Assembly (NCBI RefSeq): GCF_000789235.1
Contig: NZ_KN525716.1
Span: 719,501-783,500 of the forward strand
Reading direction: 5' to 3'
Source of the DNA: Wocania ichthyoenteri Th78
GTDB lineage: Bacteria; Bacteroidota; Bacteroidia; Flavobacteriales; Flavobacteriaceae
Length of the DNA stretch: 64,000 nt
Below are positions 1-8,636 of this stretch, piece after piece. Under the pieces are notes generated by a model. The model had not been told where the DNA came from and did no database searches. It saw only the letters and a list, made by a program, of their open reading frames with translations. Every line of letters starts with the position of its first letter. Within the stretch, counting starts at the first letter, position 1. Made by a program: the position numbers and the translations under genes.

Positions 1-332
1 AATGTATGCATATAGCCTAATCCACCATGCAAATCAATTGCCAAAACATCCTGAAGTTTTATCCCAAATGAATAATCTCCTCTCAAATAAAAAGCCGTTT
101 CAACTTTTTTGTGATAATAGCCTCCTGCATAAATATTGAATTCAGAAAAAAAGTATTTTCTGTCTTTCTTTTTTAGGGTCATACCAATTTCTCCCCCTGG
201 ATTAAAATTGTTAAACCCTTTTGCCTTGTAATGAATGTTTTCATTCATAATTGAAATGGATAGTTGTTTATTGTCTTGAGCATTTATAGTAGTTGAAATA
301 AATACAGCTGCGACTATAATTAATTTTTTCAT
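1..332 (-). CDS. Partial secreted/outer-membrane hypothetical protein (N-terminal 110 residues)
   Basis: An open frame starts at an ATG at 332 and runs off the left edge of the window, so the C-terminus is missing. The start MKKLIIVAAVFISTTINAQ is a typical Bacteroidota signal peptide ending in a Gln after the cleavage site. The following residues alternate polar and aromatic positions (for example YFFSEFNIYAGGYYHKK) as in outer-membrane beta strands. I do not recognise a family. It lies upstream-out of the D-lactate dehydrogenase-like gene on the same strand, about 90 bp away, so it could be the next gene of the same transcript. Confidence 0.6.
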   Translation of the reverse strand, partial: MKKLIIVAAVFISTTINAQDNKQLSISIMNENIHYKAKGFNNFNPGGEIGMTLKKKDRKYFFSEFNIYAGGYYHKKVETAFYLRGDYSFGIKLQDVLAIDLHGGLGYMHT

Positions 333-421
333 TTAATGATTATTGTTAAAAATTTGAATATTTTTGGTTAACTAAATATGTCTTTACTTTTCATAGTAAG
401 TCGATTTTGTGTCAACTTAAT

Positions 422-3334
422 TCAGGACGAGACAAAAGATTTAAACAAAATAGTTGATGGATGATAAGCCTTTTTACCAACAACATCGTCAATTTGATGT
501 CTGCAACTAGCTCCAGAAGCAGCAATGATAATGTCATCATCTATATTTCTGATTTTTGGAAATAATGTATCTTCTCCGATTTTAACGCTTATATCGAAAT
601 GCTCTTTTTCATAACCAAATGATCCTGCCATTCCACAGCAACCCGAATTAATAATGGTTACTTTATAATTTTCAGGAATTGACAGCACTTTAAATGTCGG
701 CTCCATGCTACTTAAAGCCTTTTGGTGACAGTGGCCGTGCACTTTTATGACTTGTGCCTCTTTTGTAAACTGATTGGACGAAATATTGTTTTTTTTAAAT
801 TCACGCAATAAAAACTCTTCTATTGTGAACGTGTTTTTTGCAATTTTTTCTGCAGAAACCTTATCAGAAGCTAATCTCAAATATTCATCTCTAAATGATA
901 ATATAGCAGAAGGTTCTATGCCTATTAATGGCTTATCTTCTGTAATATGGTCTTTAAAAAAATTGACATTAATATCAGTGATTTTCTTTGCCTTGTTTAA
1001 GACACCTTTAGAAATAGCGCTTCTGCCGCTTTCTTTATGGTTGGTTATATTCACTTTATAACCCAATTTTGTTAACAGTTCCATGGTATCTTTTCCAATA
1101 GCAACATCATAATAATTAACAAATTCGTCAATAAAAAGAAACACTTCACCTTTTTTATTTGGAAGATTTCTAAATCTCTTTTCATTCTTTCTGTACCAAC
1201 TTTGAAAAGTTGAATTAGATAATTTTGGAATACTTCTTTTTGTGGAAATGCCCATTATTTTCTTTGTGGTATTGGCATTTAATATATAATTGGTAAGAGA
1301 CGGGGCAAGACTTCCTATCTTGTTTAATTTTACATTATGTGCAAATATTTTTGATCTAAATGGGATACCATTCTCCTTATGGTATTGATGTAAAAACTCT
1401 GTTTTTAAGGAAGATACATCAACGTTACTTGGACATTCACTTGCACATGCTTTACAGCTTATACATAAGTCAAATATGTCATGGAGTTCTTCATGATTGA
1501 ATTTATTCTTCTTCTCAGAAGTGGTCAGAAACTCTCTAAGCGCATTTGCTCTGGCACGTGTTGTATCTTTTTCTTTTCTTGTTGCTCTATAACTAGGACA
1601 CATAGTACCGCCAGATTCGGGTAGTTTTCTACAATCACCCGAGCCGTTGCATTTTTCAGCAGCTCTTAAAATCCCTAAACTATCTGAAAAGTCTTGAATC
1701 GTTTCAATTGCTGGTTCTTCTCTATCAATTTCATATCGAAGGTTTTTATCCATTGGAAATGGATCAATGATTTTACCTCTATTAAAAATATTATTTGGAT
1801 CAAAGGACTGCTTTATTCTTTTTAGAAGGGCATAATTTTTATCACCTATCATTTTTGGAATAAATTCCGCTCTTACAATACCGTCACCATGCTCTCCACT
1901 AAAAGACCCTCCATATTTTTTCACCAATTGGGCAGTCTTATTTGTTATTTCCCTAAACAGGGCAACATCTTCTTGCTTTTTTAAATTAAGAATTGGGCGT
2001 AAATGCAATTCGCCTGCACCAGCATGGGCATAGTAAACAGCTTCTTGACCAAATTCTTTCATCATTTGGGAAAACTCAGATATATAATCTGGTAAATCCT
2101 TTACTTCAACAGCTGTATCTTCAATACAGGCAACCGCTTTATCATCACCAACAATATTTCCTAGTAAACCCAGTCCAGCTTTACGAAGTTCTAAAGCTTG
2201 ATATATTTCAGTGCCCGTAAGTTTTGGATAAGCATATCCTAATTTGTTTTTTTTTAAATCTAAAATTAATGCATTAGCCAACATATTAGATTCGTCCTCA
2301 TCATTTGTACAGATTTCAAACATTAATATGGCTTTTGGGTCACCTTCTACAAAAAACCTGTTTTTAAGCTGTTCTCTATTGTTTTTAGTGCAGTCTAAGA
2401 TTGTTTTATCCATCAACTCACAAGTATAAAGGTCATGTTCCATAGCAATAACAACAGCTGCCATACTTTCTTGAATACTCTTAAAATGACCAGCCACAAC
2501 GATATTATTTGAAGGTGGTAAATCATCTAATTGTAACTTTATTTCTGTTGTAAATGCTAGAGTCCCTTCGCTACCAGTTAATAATTTTGATAAGTTTACA
2601 AATGAATCATTTCCTCCAAATAACTTTGATTTAAGTAGTTCATCAACCGCATAACCACTATTCCTTCTGTGAATGGAACTCTTCGGGTATTTCTTTTTAA
2701 TTTCTAATTGATTATCAACATTATTAAGTTCGTTGTAAATAGATTTATAAATAGTGCTCTCTAAAGAATCGCCATCCATTTTCGAGAAAAAGTCTTCACT
2801 TTTAAGATCGTTAAAAACAACTTCAGAGCCATCGCTTAATATAGTTTTAAGTTCAATGACTTTATCTCTGGTAACACCATATTTTATAGAGGTTGTTCCT
2901 GAAGAATTATTCCCTACCATGCCACCAATCATACATCTATTACTTGTTGAAGTATTGGGTCCAAAAAAAAGATTATAAGGTGCCAAAAAATCATTCAATT
3001 CATCTCTAATAACCCCAGGTTGTATAGTAACTGTTTTACTTTTTTCATCAAAGCCTAGTATCTTTGTGAAATATTTTGAAATGTCTACAATAAGACCATC
3101 TCCAACACATTGCCCCGCTAAGGAAGTGCCAGCTGCTCTAGGTATAAGAGGGACGCTATTTTTTGAAGCAAAATCAATTAATGTTTTTAAATCTTGACTG
3201 TTTTTAGGATATACTACACCTAAAGGCAATTTTCTATAAACGGAGGCATCGGTTGAATAAATAAGCTTATGCAACAAATCGATATGCATCTCACCATTTA
3301 TCTTTTTTTTCAATTCTGCTAATAGTTTCCTCAT
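422..3334 (-). CDS. FAD- and 4Fe-4S-binding D-lactate / D-2-hydroxyacid dehydrogenase-like protein
   Basis: A 970-residue membrane-associated oxidase of the GlcD-GlcF/YdiJ/Dld type. The N-terminal FAD_binding_4 domain carries PRAAGTSLAGQ at about residue 65, and the FAD-oxidase C domain has HAGAGELHLRP and GEHGDGIVRAEF. It is followed by a ferredoxin-like part with two cysteine motifs (CNGSGDC...MCPSY and CISCKACASECP) and a C-terminal CCG domain (CHQKAL, SGCCGMAGSFGYEKEH). The family passes electrons from D-2-hydroxyacids such as D-lactate, glycolate or D-2-hydroxyglutarate to quinone. In this cluster D-lactate is the likely substrate, because MurQ (16687-17496) releases it from N-acetylmuramic acid 6-phosphate; that is inference. 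It is the last recognisable gene of the long minus-strand block. D-2-hydroxyglutarate dehydrogenase activity is the main alternative. Confidence 0.85.
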   Translation of the reverse strand: MRKLLAELKKKINGEMHIDLLHKLIYSTDASVYRKLPLGVVYPKNSQDLKTLIDFASKNSVPLIPRAAGTSLAGQCVGDGLIVDISKYFTKILGFDEKSKTVTIQPGVIRDELNDFLAPYNLFFGPNTSTSNRCMIGGMVGNNSSGTTSIKYGVTRDKVIELKTILSDGSEVVFNDLKSEDFFSKMDGDSLESTIYKSIYNELNNVDNQLEIKKKYPKSSIHRRNSGYAVDELLKSKLFGGNDSFVNLSKLLTGSEGTLAFTTEIKLQLDDLPPSNNIVVAGHFKSIQESMAAVVIAMEHDLYTCELMDKTILDCTKNNREQLKNRFFVEGDPKAILMFEICTNDEDESNMLANALILDLKKNKLGYAYPKLTGTEIYQALELRKAGLGLLGNIVGDDKAVACIEDTAVEVKDLPDYISEFSQMMKEFGQEAVYYAHAGAGELHLRPILNLKKQEDVALFREITNKTAQLVKKYGGSFSGEHGDGIVRAEFIPKMIGDKNYALLKRIKQSFDPNNIFNRGKIIDPFPMDKNLRYEIDREEPAIETIQDFSDSLGILRAAEKCNGSGDCRKLPESGGTMCPSYRATRKEKDTTRARANALREFLTTSEKKNKFNHEELHDIFDLCISCKACASECPSNVDVSSLKTEFLHQYHKENGIPFRSKIFAHNVKLNKIGSLAPSLTNYILNANTTKKIMGISTKRSIPKLSNSTFQSWYRKNEKRFRNLPNKKGEVFLFIDEFVNYYDVAIGKDTMELLTKLGYKVNITNHKESGRSAISKGVLNKAKKITDINVNFFKDHITEDKPLIGIEPSAILSFRDEYLRLASDKVSAEKIAKNTFTIEEFLLREFKKNNISSNQFTKEAQVIKVHGHCHQKALSSMEPTFKVLSIPENYKVTIINSGCCGMAGSFGYEKEHFDISVKIGEDTLFPKIRNIDDDIIIAASGASCRHQIDDVVGKKAYHPSTILFKSFVSS

Positions 3335-3421
3335 ATTAGGGTCTTTATTTCTCCTTTATGCAGTTGTTATAGAAATGTCAGCCAATTAATCACATCACCG
3401 TACTTAAAACTTGAATTGACC

Positions 3422-3805
3422 TTATTGTTTTATCGCAATCATCGATATTTCCACATTAACATATTTGGGTAAGTTCGAAACCTCTATTGTTTCTCTGGCA
3501 GGCGCAGTTTCACTATTAAAATAACTACCATAAACCTCATTTATATCAGAAAACTGCTTCATATCCTTAATGAAAATAGATGTCTTTATAACATCTTCAA
3601 ATGACATACCTGCTTCTGATAAAATAGCTTGTAAATTTTCCATACACTTTTCCGTTTCGTGTTTTATAGTTTTATCTACTACTTCACCCGTTTGGGAATC
3701 TATAGGTAATTGACCTGAGATATACAATATGTTATTGACTAACATGGCTTGGTTATAAGGCCCAATTGGAGCCGGAGCATTTGTTGTGTTAATTATTTTT
3801 TTCAT
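3422..3805 (-). CDS. ridA: RidA family enamine/imine deaminase
   Basis: A 127-residue protein of the YjgF/YER057c/UK114 family. It shows GPYNQA at residues 15-20, SGQLPID, the catalytic-region Arg in APARETIEV and a C-terminal VEISMIA strand with the conserved Glu. RidA hydrolyses 2-imino acids to 2-keto acids and ammonia in the cytoplasm. The presence of a D-amino acid dehydrogenase (8637-9893) in the same block gives it a direct job, since that enzyme makes 2-imino acids. It lies 48 bp downstream of the phosphodiester glycosidase and 87 bp upstream of the dehydrogenase gene. Confidence 0.88.
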   Translation of the reverse strand: MKKIINTTNAPAPIGPYNQAMLVNNILYISGQLPIDSQTGEVVDKTIKHETEKCMENLQAILSEAGMSFEDVIKTSIFIKDMKQFSDINEVYGSYFNSETAPARETIEVSNLPKYVNVEISMIAIKQ

Positions 3806-3853
3806 ATTTATTTTTTAAACATTCTATTTAAATTCATTAAACTCTAAATTCAT

Positions 3854-4729
3854 TCAATTATTTTCGGTAAAAACTAAACTATTTGCGACCTTTCTTTCCC
3901 CTTCATGATCAAATATTTCATTATCGCTTGGATAATTTAAGACCCCCTTCGATTCACCAACATTAACCCATAATGTAGAAGACCCTCCTCCGTCTAAATT
4001 AATAGCTGCATTACATCCCAGCGATTTCATCATCAAACTTAACTCCCGTATAGTCATCCCAGATGCTTCTTGACGATAACCATCAACAACAAAAAGAAAT
4101 AATTTATTCTTTGAAATCCCCAAAGCTGAACGTGCATGTCTATCAGTAATAAATGGAATGTTATCCTGCTCTAATATATTTCCTTGCCATATTAATAAAG
4201 GACCAGAAGAAAGAATCGTATTATAATTTTTGACAGTCTCCCAACCTGCCATAGGTTTTTTGAGAATATGCAACGATTCATTAGCATCAATGGCAATAGC
4301 GCCTTCATCTAACATTGGCAAAAACAATAATTCTTCTGGATCCGGCTTAGAGTTGTTAATTAAAGTATCATTTCTTTTAAAGTAACATACGGAACCACCA
4401 TTATCTATATCAAAAAAATTTCCATTTATGGCGAACATTCCATTTAATTTGCTACCCCATGTTGAAGGTTTAATAAACTTTTTACCATCAAATACAACTA
4501 TAGGTTTTAGATTCATTATTCTTAAATCTATTTCTAATACATTTATTGTTTGTTTAGAATTAAAAAGTTCTTGTTTTAAAATGCTTTTATGAATTATACC
4601 TTCATTCAATTCTTTATTATCCCAAACTATATTAACATGTTTTTGAGTTTTAGTGTAATTTGTTTTACAATTAATCAATAATAAAAAGATAAACAAAAGA
4701 CTAAACTGTTTAATTAACATATGTATCAT
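3854..4729 (-). CDS. Phosphodiester glycosidase (NAGPA-type) lipoprotein
   Basis: A 291-residue protein with a signal sequence and lipobox (FLLLINC, Cys near residue 21), so probably anchored in the envelope. The body is the NAGPA/phosphodiester glycosidase fold: GMFAINGNFFD, LFVVDGYRQEASGMTIREL and the signature NLDGGGSSTLWV. In animals this family removes GlcNAc from GlcNAc-alpha-1-phospho-6-mannose; the bacterial substrates are mostly unknown. The start codon overlaps the stop of the D-aminoacylase-like gene in an ATGA arrangement, which suggests translational coupling (an in-frame ATG three codons later is an alternative). A second, secreted NAGPA protein lies at 25173-27215. Confidence 0.8.
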   Translation of the reverse strand: MIHMLIKQFSLLFIFLLLINCKTNYTKTQKHVNIVWDNKELNEGIIHKSILKQELFNSKQTINVLEIDLRIMNLKPIVVFDGKKFIKPSTWGSKLNGMFAINGNFFDIDNGGSVCYFKRNDTLINNSKPDPEELLFLPMLDEGAIAIDANESLHILKKPMAGWETVKNYNTILSSGPLLIWQGNILEQDNIPFITDRHARSALGISKNKLFLFVVDGYRQEASGMTIRELSLMMKSLGCNAAINLDGGGSSTLWVNVGESKGVLNYPSDNEIFDHEGERKVANSLVFTENN

Positions 4730-6393
4730 TTATACTTAATTTTATTTTTATTGTAACCAGGACCACGGATTATTTCCCCAGGAAAAATATTTTGATGTTT
4801 CCCATCATCCAAAGCCATTTTTCCGTTAATTATCACATTCTTCATCCCAGTACTATATTGGTGAGGGTTAGCATAGGTTGCTTTATCATTTATTTCATCC
4901 AAATCAAATACTAAAACATCGGCGTGCCATCCTTCCAAAATGGCTCCTCGCTTCTCAATACCAAAATTTATAGCAGGTGACAACGTTAATTTACCAATAG
5001 CTTCTTCAAGAGAAATAACCTTTTCATCTCTAACATACTTTCCCAATAATCTTGAAAAATTACCATAAGCCCTTGGATGAGGGTTTGAATTAAGAGCATC
5101 TCCTTCGGGCGCTACAGCATATGAATCAGAACAAAAAGTCATATAAGGTAGCTTGATTTTCTTCTTAACATTCTCTTCAGACATTAAAAAATATACGGCA
5201 TTTACATCCTCTTTATTTCTAATGATTAGTTCCACTATAGTTTCTTCAGGACTTAGGTTTAAAGATTTAGAAATTTCTAATAAACTTTTTCCAGTATACT
5301 GCTTAAGACTCTCTTCTTTAAATCCTGTAACCAATATTTTTTCAGGATCCCCAACCGCAGTAAAAAAGTTTTCCCACTCTCCATTAACACTTCTTATTTC
5401 TTTTAATATTAAATGTCTTAGGTTTTTATCTTTTAACCTATTTAACCATTCATCAAATCCGCCTTTTTTAACCCAAGGAGGCATACAAGCGTTAAGTCCC
5501 GTTGCTGCTGCGGTATATGCATACATATCAGTTGTTATTTTTAATCCATTGGCATTAGCAGAATCTATTTTCTTTATAACATGGTCCAATTTGTTCCAAT
5601 TGGTCTTACCCGCTGCCTTTAAATGATAAATTTCACCTCTAATGTTAGCTTTTTCTACAACCTCAATAAACTCATTTACTGCAGACTCAAAATCATTTCC
5701 TTCGCTTCTTATATGAGATGTATAAATTCCTCCGTAGTTACTGACTATTTTAGCCAATTCAATTAATTCTTCTGTGGATGCGTAATTAGCTGGTGTATAA
5801 ATTAAAGCTGAGGAAAGCCCCAAAGCCCCTTCTAACATTGATTGTTCAACCAAATTTTTCATTTTATTCAATTCCTCTTTATTTGGAACGATACTATCAC
5901 TCCCTAATACATTGATTCTAATCGTTGTAGCTCCCACCATTGATCCAATGTTTTGTGTAACACCTTTACTTTTAGAATATTCTAAAAATTCCCCCAATGT
6001 TTTCCAGTATGGATGTTCCCATTCTTTTTGCATAGATTCGTTCAAAGGACCTCTGGAAATGCCTTCACCAAAAACCTCTGTAGTAACTCCTTGTACTAAA
6101 TCACTCATACCCCTGCCATCTTCAAGAAGTGAAAGATCTGCCCAGCTTAATACATTTATAAATCCAGGAGAAACTTCCAATCCTTTGGCATCGATAACCC
6201 TTTTTGCTGTCTTTTTCTCTAAATCTCCAATTTTAATTATAAGACCATCCTTAATTCCTATGTCAGAAATATATGGTTCACTTTGAAGACCGTCATATAT
6301 AGTTCCCTTTCTTATAATAATATCGTAGTGAATATCTTTATTACAGGAAAATAAACCAACGAATAATAAAATCAATACTATACTTTTATTCAT
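4726..6393 (-). CDS. N-acyl-D-amino-acid deacylase-like amidohydrolase (lipoprotein)
   Basis: A 555-residue amidohydrolase-superfamily protein of the D-aminoacylase group, with a lipoprotein signal (LLFVGLFSC, Cys17). The N-terminal beta domain is followed by SPGFIN, then VLSWADL (81-87) where family members normally show a HxH/HxD metal site, then DLVQGVTTEVFGEG. Later metal-site candidates are present (YTSHIRSEG, GEIYHLKAAGKTNW). The C-terminal part has the usual GILEGWHADVLVFDLDEI closing motif. Known members release D-amino acids from N-acyl-D-amino acids; here a muropeptide-derived acyl-D-amino acid or D-amino dipeptide is plausible. The gene overlaps the endopeptidase gene by 8 bp. The missing HxH makes substrate or metal content uncertain. 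Confidence 0.78.
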   Translation of the reverse strand: MNKSIVLILLFVGLFSCNKDIHYDIIIRKGTIYDGLQSEPYISDIGIKDGLIIKIGDLEKKTAKRVIDAKGLEVSPGFINVLSWADLSLLEDGRGMSDLVQGVTTEVFGEGISRGPLNESMQKEWEHPYWKTLGEFLEYSKSKGVTQNIGSMVGATTIRINVLGSDSIVPNKEELNKMKNLVEQSMLEGALGLSSALIYTPANYASTEELIELAKIVSNYGGIYTSHIRSEGNDFESAVNEFIEVVEKANIRGEIYHLKAAGKTNWNKLDHVIKKIDSANANGLKITTDMYAYTAAATGLNACMPPWVKKGGFDEWLNRLKDKNLRHLILKEIRSVNGEWENFFTAVGDPEKILVTGFKEESLKQYTGKSLLEISKSLNLSPEETIVELIIRNKEDVNAVYFLMSEENVKKKIKLPYMTFCSDSYAVAPEGDALNSNPHPRAYGNFSRLLGKYVRDEKVISLEEAIGKLTLSPAINFGIEKRGAILEGWHADVLVFDLDEINDKATYANPHQYSTGMKNVIINGKMALDDGKHQNIFPGEIIRGPGYNKNKIKYK

Positions 6394-7597
6394 AAATAAA
6401 ATTTTTAAAGAAATTAATATCTACCGAATCATTAACATTATGATTACGTATATTTAAATATCGTTTAGCTGCGATATACTTTTTATACTCTTTAAGACTA
6501 AAATCCGGTTTGGTTGAATCTAAACTATTTACTTTCACCATACCTTCTCCAGAAGCATGAATGAACTTACTTTGACCAAGTGAAATACCAACATGATTAA
6601 TCTTTATTTTATCCTTTTCCCTTCGCCCGAAAAAAATCAAATCACCTTTTTCCATTGCACTAAAGTTGCCAATAGAATCAATAAAAACTCCTTTTCTAAA
6701 TTGTTGCGAAGCATCCCTTGGCAACCTTCCGCCATTAAAAAAATAAATAAACTGAGTAAAACCGCTACAATCGACTCCTTTGTATGTCGATCCGCCCCAT
6801 AAGTATGGAATGCCAATAAATTGATTTGCTAATTGTATAATATTAGTTCCGTTTAGGTCCAGTGAAGATTTCCATTCCTCAAAATCTCTTGTATTCTCTT
6901 TTAATACCATTGCTTTTCTCCCATCAGGATATTCAATCTCATGGTGCTTATCAAGTGAACTAGAACTTAGTTTTAAAATATTGCCTGCAGTAAGATTTGA
7001 TATAACCGGTGAATCAACTCCAATTTCTTTATATGAAAAACAAAATGGATTCGTAATGATTACTTTTGGATTTAAAGTCCATTCCTTAAATTCGGCTCTA
7101 TCCATTGAAATAATTGATTCCTTATTTATCCAACCAATATAATTGTCTCCAGTCTGAACTCTTAACCAACCATCTTCATTCATTAAAATCAAAACAGGAT
7201 GGCCTAGTAATATTTGCGAACTAAGTTCAGCACTGTGATCAGGAATAGCTCTTATATTTCCAACTGAGACATTGCAGACCCCATATATTCTATTGGTAGA
7301 ATTAAATTCAGGAACCAGATTTACAAAATTGTTTACCTCAATAAAATTCTTTAATCTCTCTTTAATATCTAAAAAAGCATTCTTTGAAGTAGTCACACCA
7401 GTTAAATTAATGATATCTTGGTCTTCATCAATAACTAATTCATATAATTCATTTTTTGAATCATTAATATGTAGTTTCTTAACTTCTTCAATTGTCACTT
7501 CTAATTTATTCATCACGGTTTTATTATGATTCGAACATTGAATATTCATATAAATAACAAAAGTTACCAATACAGTATTTCTTAATTCAAAAAACAT
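6386..7597 (-). CDS. ykfC: NlpC/P60 gamma-D-glutamyl-L-diamino-acid endopeptidase with SH3 domains
   Basis: A 403-residue protein: probable lipoprotein signal (Cys21), bacterial SH3-like regions (about 105-240, including DGWLRVQTGDNYIGWI) and a C-terminal NlpC/P60 cysteine peptidase. The catalytic Cys277 lies in GVDCSGF; His335 (NHVGISLG) and His347 (FIHASG) complete the site with YkfC-like spacing. YkfC enzymes cut the gamma-D-Glu-DAP bond of muropeptides with a free N-terminal L-Ala. The next gene upstream is the matching L-Ala-D/L-Glu epimerase (YkfB), the same pair found in the Bacillus ykf operon. The product is likely periplasmic or surface-held. The symbol is given by family analogy. 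Confidence 0.85.
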   Translation of the reverse strand: MFFELRNTVLVTFVIYMNIQCSNHNKTVMNKLEVTIEEVKKLHINDSKNELYELVIDEDQDIINLTGVTTSKNAFLDIKERLKNFIEVNNFVNLVPEFNSTNRIYGVCNVSVGNIRAIPDHSAELSSQILLGHPVLILMNEDGWLRVQTGDNYIGWINKESIISMDRAEFKEWTLNPKVIITNPFCFSYKEIGVDSPVISNLTAGNILKLSSSSLDKHHEIEYPDGRKAMVLKENTRDFEEWKSSLDLNGTNIIQLANQFIGIPYLWGGSTYKGVDCSGFTQFIYFFNGGRLPRDASQQFRKGVFIDSIGNFSAMEKGDLIFFGRREKDKIKINHVGISLGQSKFIHASGEGMVKVNSLDSTKPDFSLKEYKKYIAAKRYLNIRNHNVNDSVDINFFKNFIYE

Positions 7598-7618
7598 ACT
7601 TTAAAATTTTATTTATTT

Positions 7619-8635
7619 TCAAAAGATTTCTTTTACACTTATTCCAAGTCCCGAACCTTGAGGTACTTTTATTAATCCATTTTCATAGATGAGTCCTGAT
7701 GCCAAATCATCGTTAAGCAATAATGGACCATCTAGATCCCCAAAATCAGCAAAACTTAGCAAGGGTAAAGCAGCGGCAGTTGCGATTGTCGATTCAACCA
7801 TGCAGCCTATCATTATTTTTATGTTTTTATTCTTAGCTATTTCTATCATTTTCATTGCTGGAGTTATACCGCCGCATTTAGCTAATTTTATATTAATTCC
7901 GTTAAAAACTTTTGCGCATTTTTCAACATCCTCTAATATGATGCAGCTCTCATCAGCAATAATTGGTAAATGAGCTTTTGAACTAAGCTCTTCCATTTCT
8001 ACATAATTATCAGATTTTAAGGGCTGTTCAATAAAAATGACACCAAGACTTTTTAACTCTTTAGATTTATAAATAGATTCATTTAAACCCCAAGCGCAAT
8101 TTGCATCGACTATAAAATCAGCATTTGAAATTTTTCTTAAGCCTTCAATAATCTCGATATCATTTTCAGTTCCCAATTTTACCTTATATAAAGGCCATTT
8201 ATTATCTCTAATTTGCCTTGTCATCATTTCTAAAGAATTGATTCCGATTGTATAACTAGTTGGGTAGCCATTCTTACTAGCACCGAGCATTTGATGTATA
8301 GAAATACCCTGTAATTTACCCATTAAGTCATAGGCTGCAGCATCTAGGGCACTTAGTACAAAATAATTATCATGTAGTATAGCCTTTAATTGAATCCAAA
8401 ATAATTCTGGATTCACAAAATCTATTCTCTCGATGAAGTCTTTATTAATGGCCAAACAATTAACAATATCATTAGTAGTTATATTATAATAGCTATTAGC
8501 ACTAACCTCTCCATAGCCTTTAAATCCTTTATGTGAAAGTTCAACGATAACTGTCTTCCTTTTAGAGTAACTATGTCTTGATATACTAAACTTTTGCTTA
8601 AGTTCAATCTCCTTTATTGTCCATTTTAAATACAT
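7619..8635 (-). CDS. ykfB: L-Ala-D/L-Glu epimerase (enolase superfamily)
   Basis: A muconate-lactonizing subgroup enolase-superfamily enzyme of 338 residues from the ATG at 8635; an upstream ATG at 8689 lies inside the preceding gene and would add an unlikely tail. Visible elements: LYKVKLG (KxK base), FIVDANCAWG (first metal Asp), FIEQPL (Glu), IADESC (Glu) and INIKLAKCGGI with the second catalytic Lys. The family epimerises L-Ala-D-Glu released from peptidoglycan so that normal peptidases can use it. Its place directly beside the YkfC-type endopeptidase supports this over other dipeptide epimerase specificities. Translation starts one base after the stop of the D-amino acid dehydrogenase gene. 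Confidence 0.87.
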   Translation of the reverse strand: MYLKWTIKEIELKQKFSISRHSYSKRKTVIVELSHKGFKGYGEVSANSYYNITTNDIVNCLAINKDFIERIDFVNPELFWIQLKAILHDNYFVLSALDAAAYDLMGKLQGISIHQMLGASKNGYPTSYTIGINSLEMMTRQIRDNKWPLYKVKLGTENDIEIIEGLRKISNADFIVDANCAWGLNESIYKSKELKSLGVIFIEQPLKSDNYVEMEELSSKAHLPIIADESCIILEDVEKCAKVFNGINIKLAKCGGITPAMKMIEIAKNKNIKIMIGCMVESTIATAAALPLLSFADFGDLDGPLLLNDDLASGLIYENGLIKVPQGSGLGISVKEIF

Positions 8636-8636
8636 A

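Noticed and set aside
5153-5626. 157-residue plus-strand frame inside the D-aminoacylase-like gene
   Set aside because: It is antisense to a gene with clear family motifs and has no features of its own; the same holds for the other long antisense frames within the SusC, NAGPA and PL genes.
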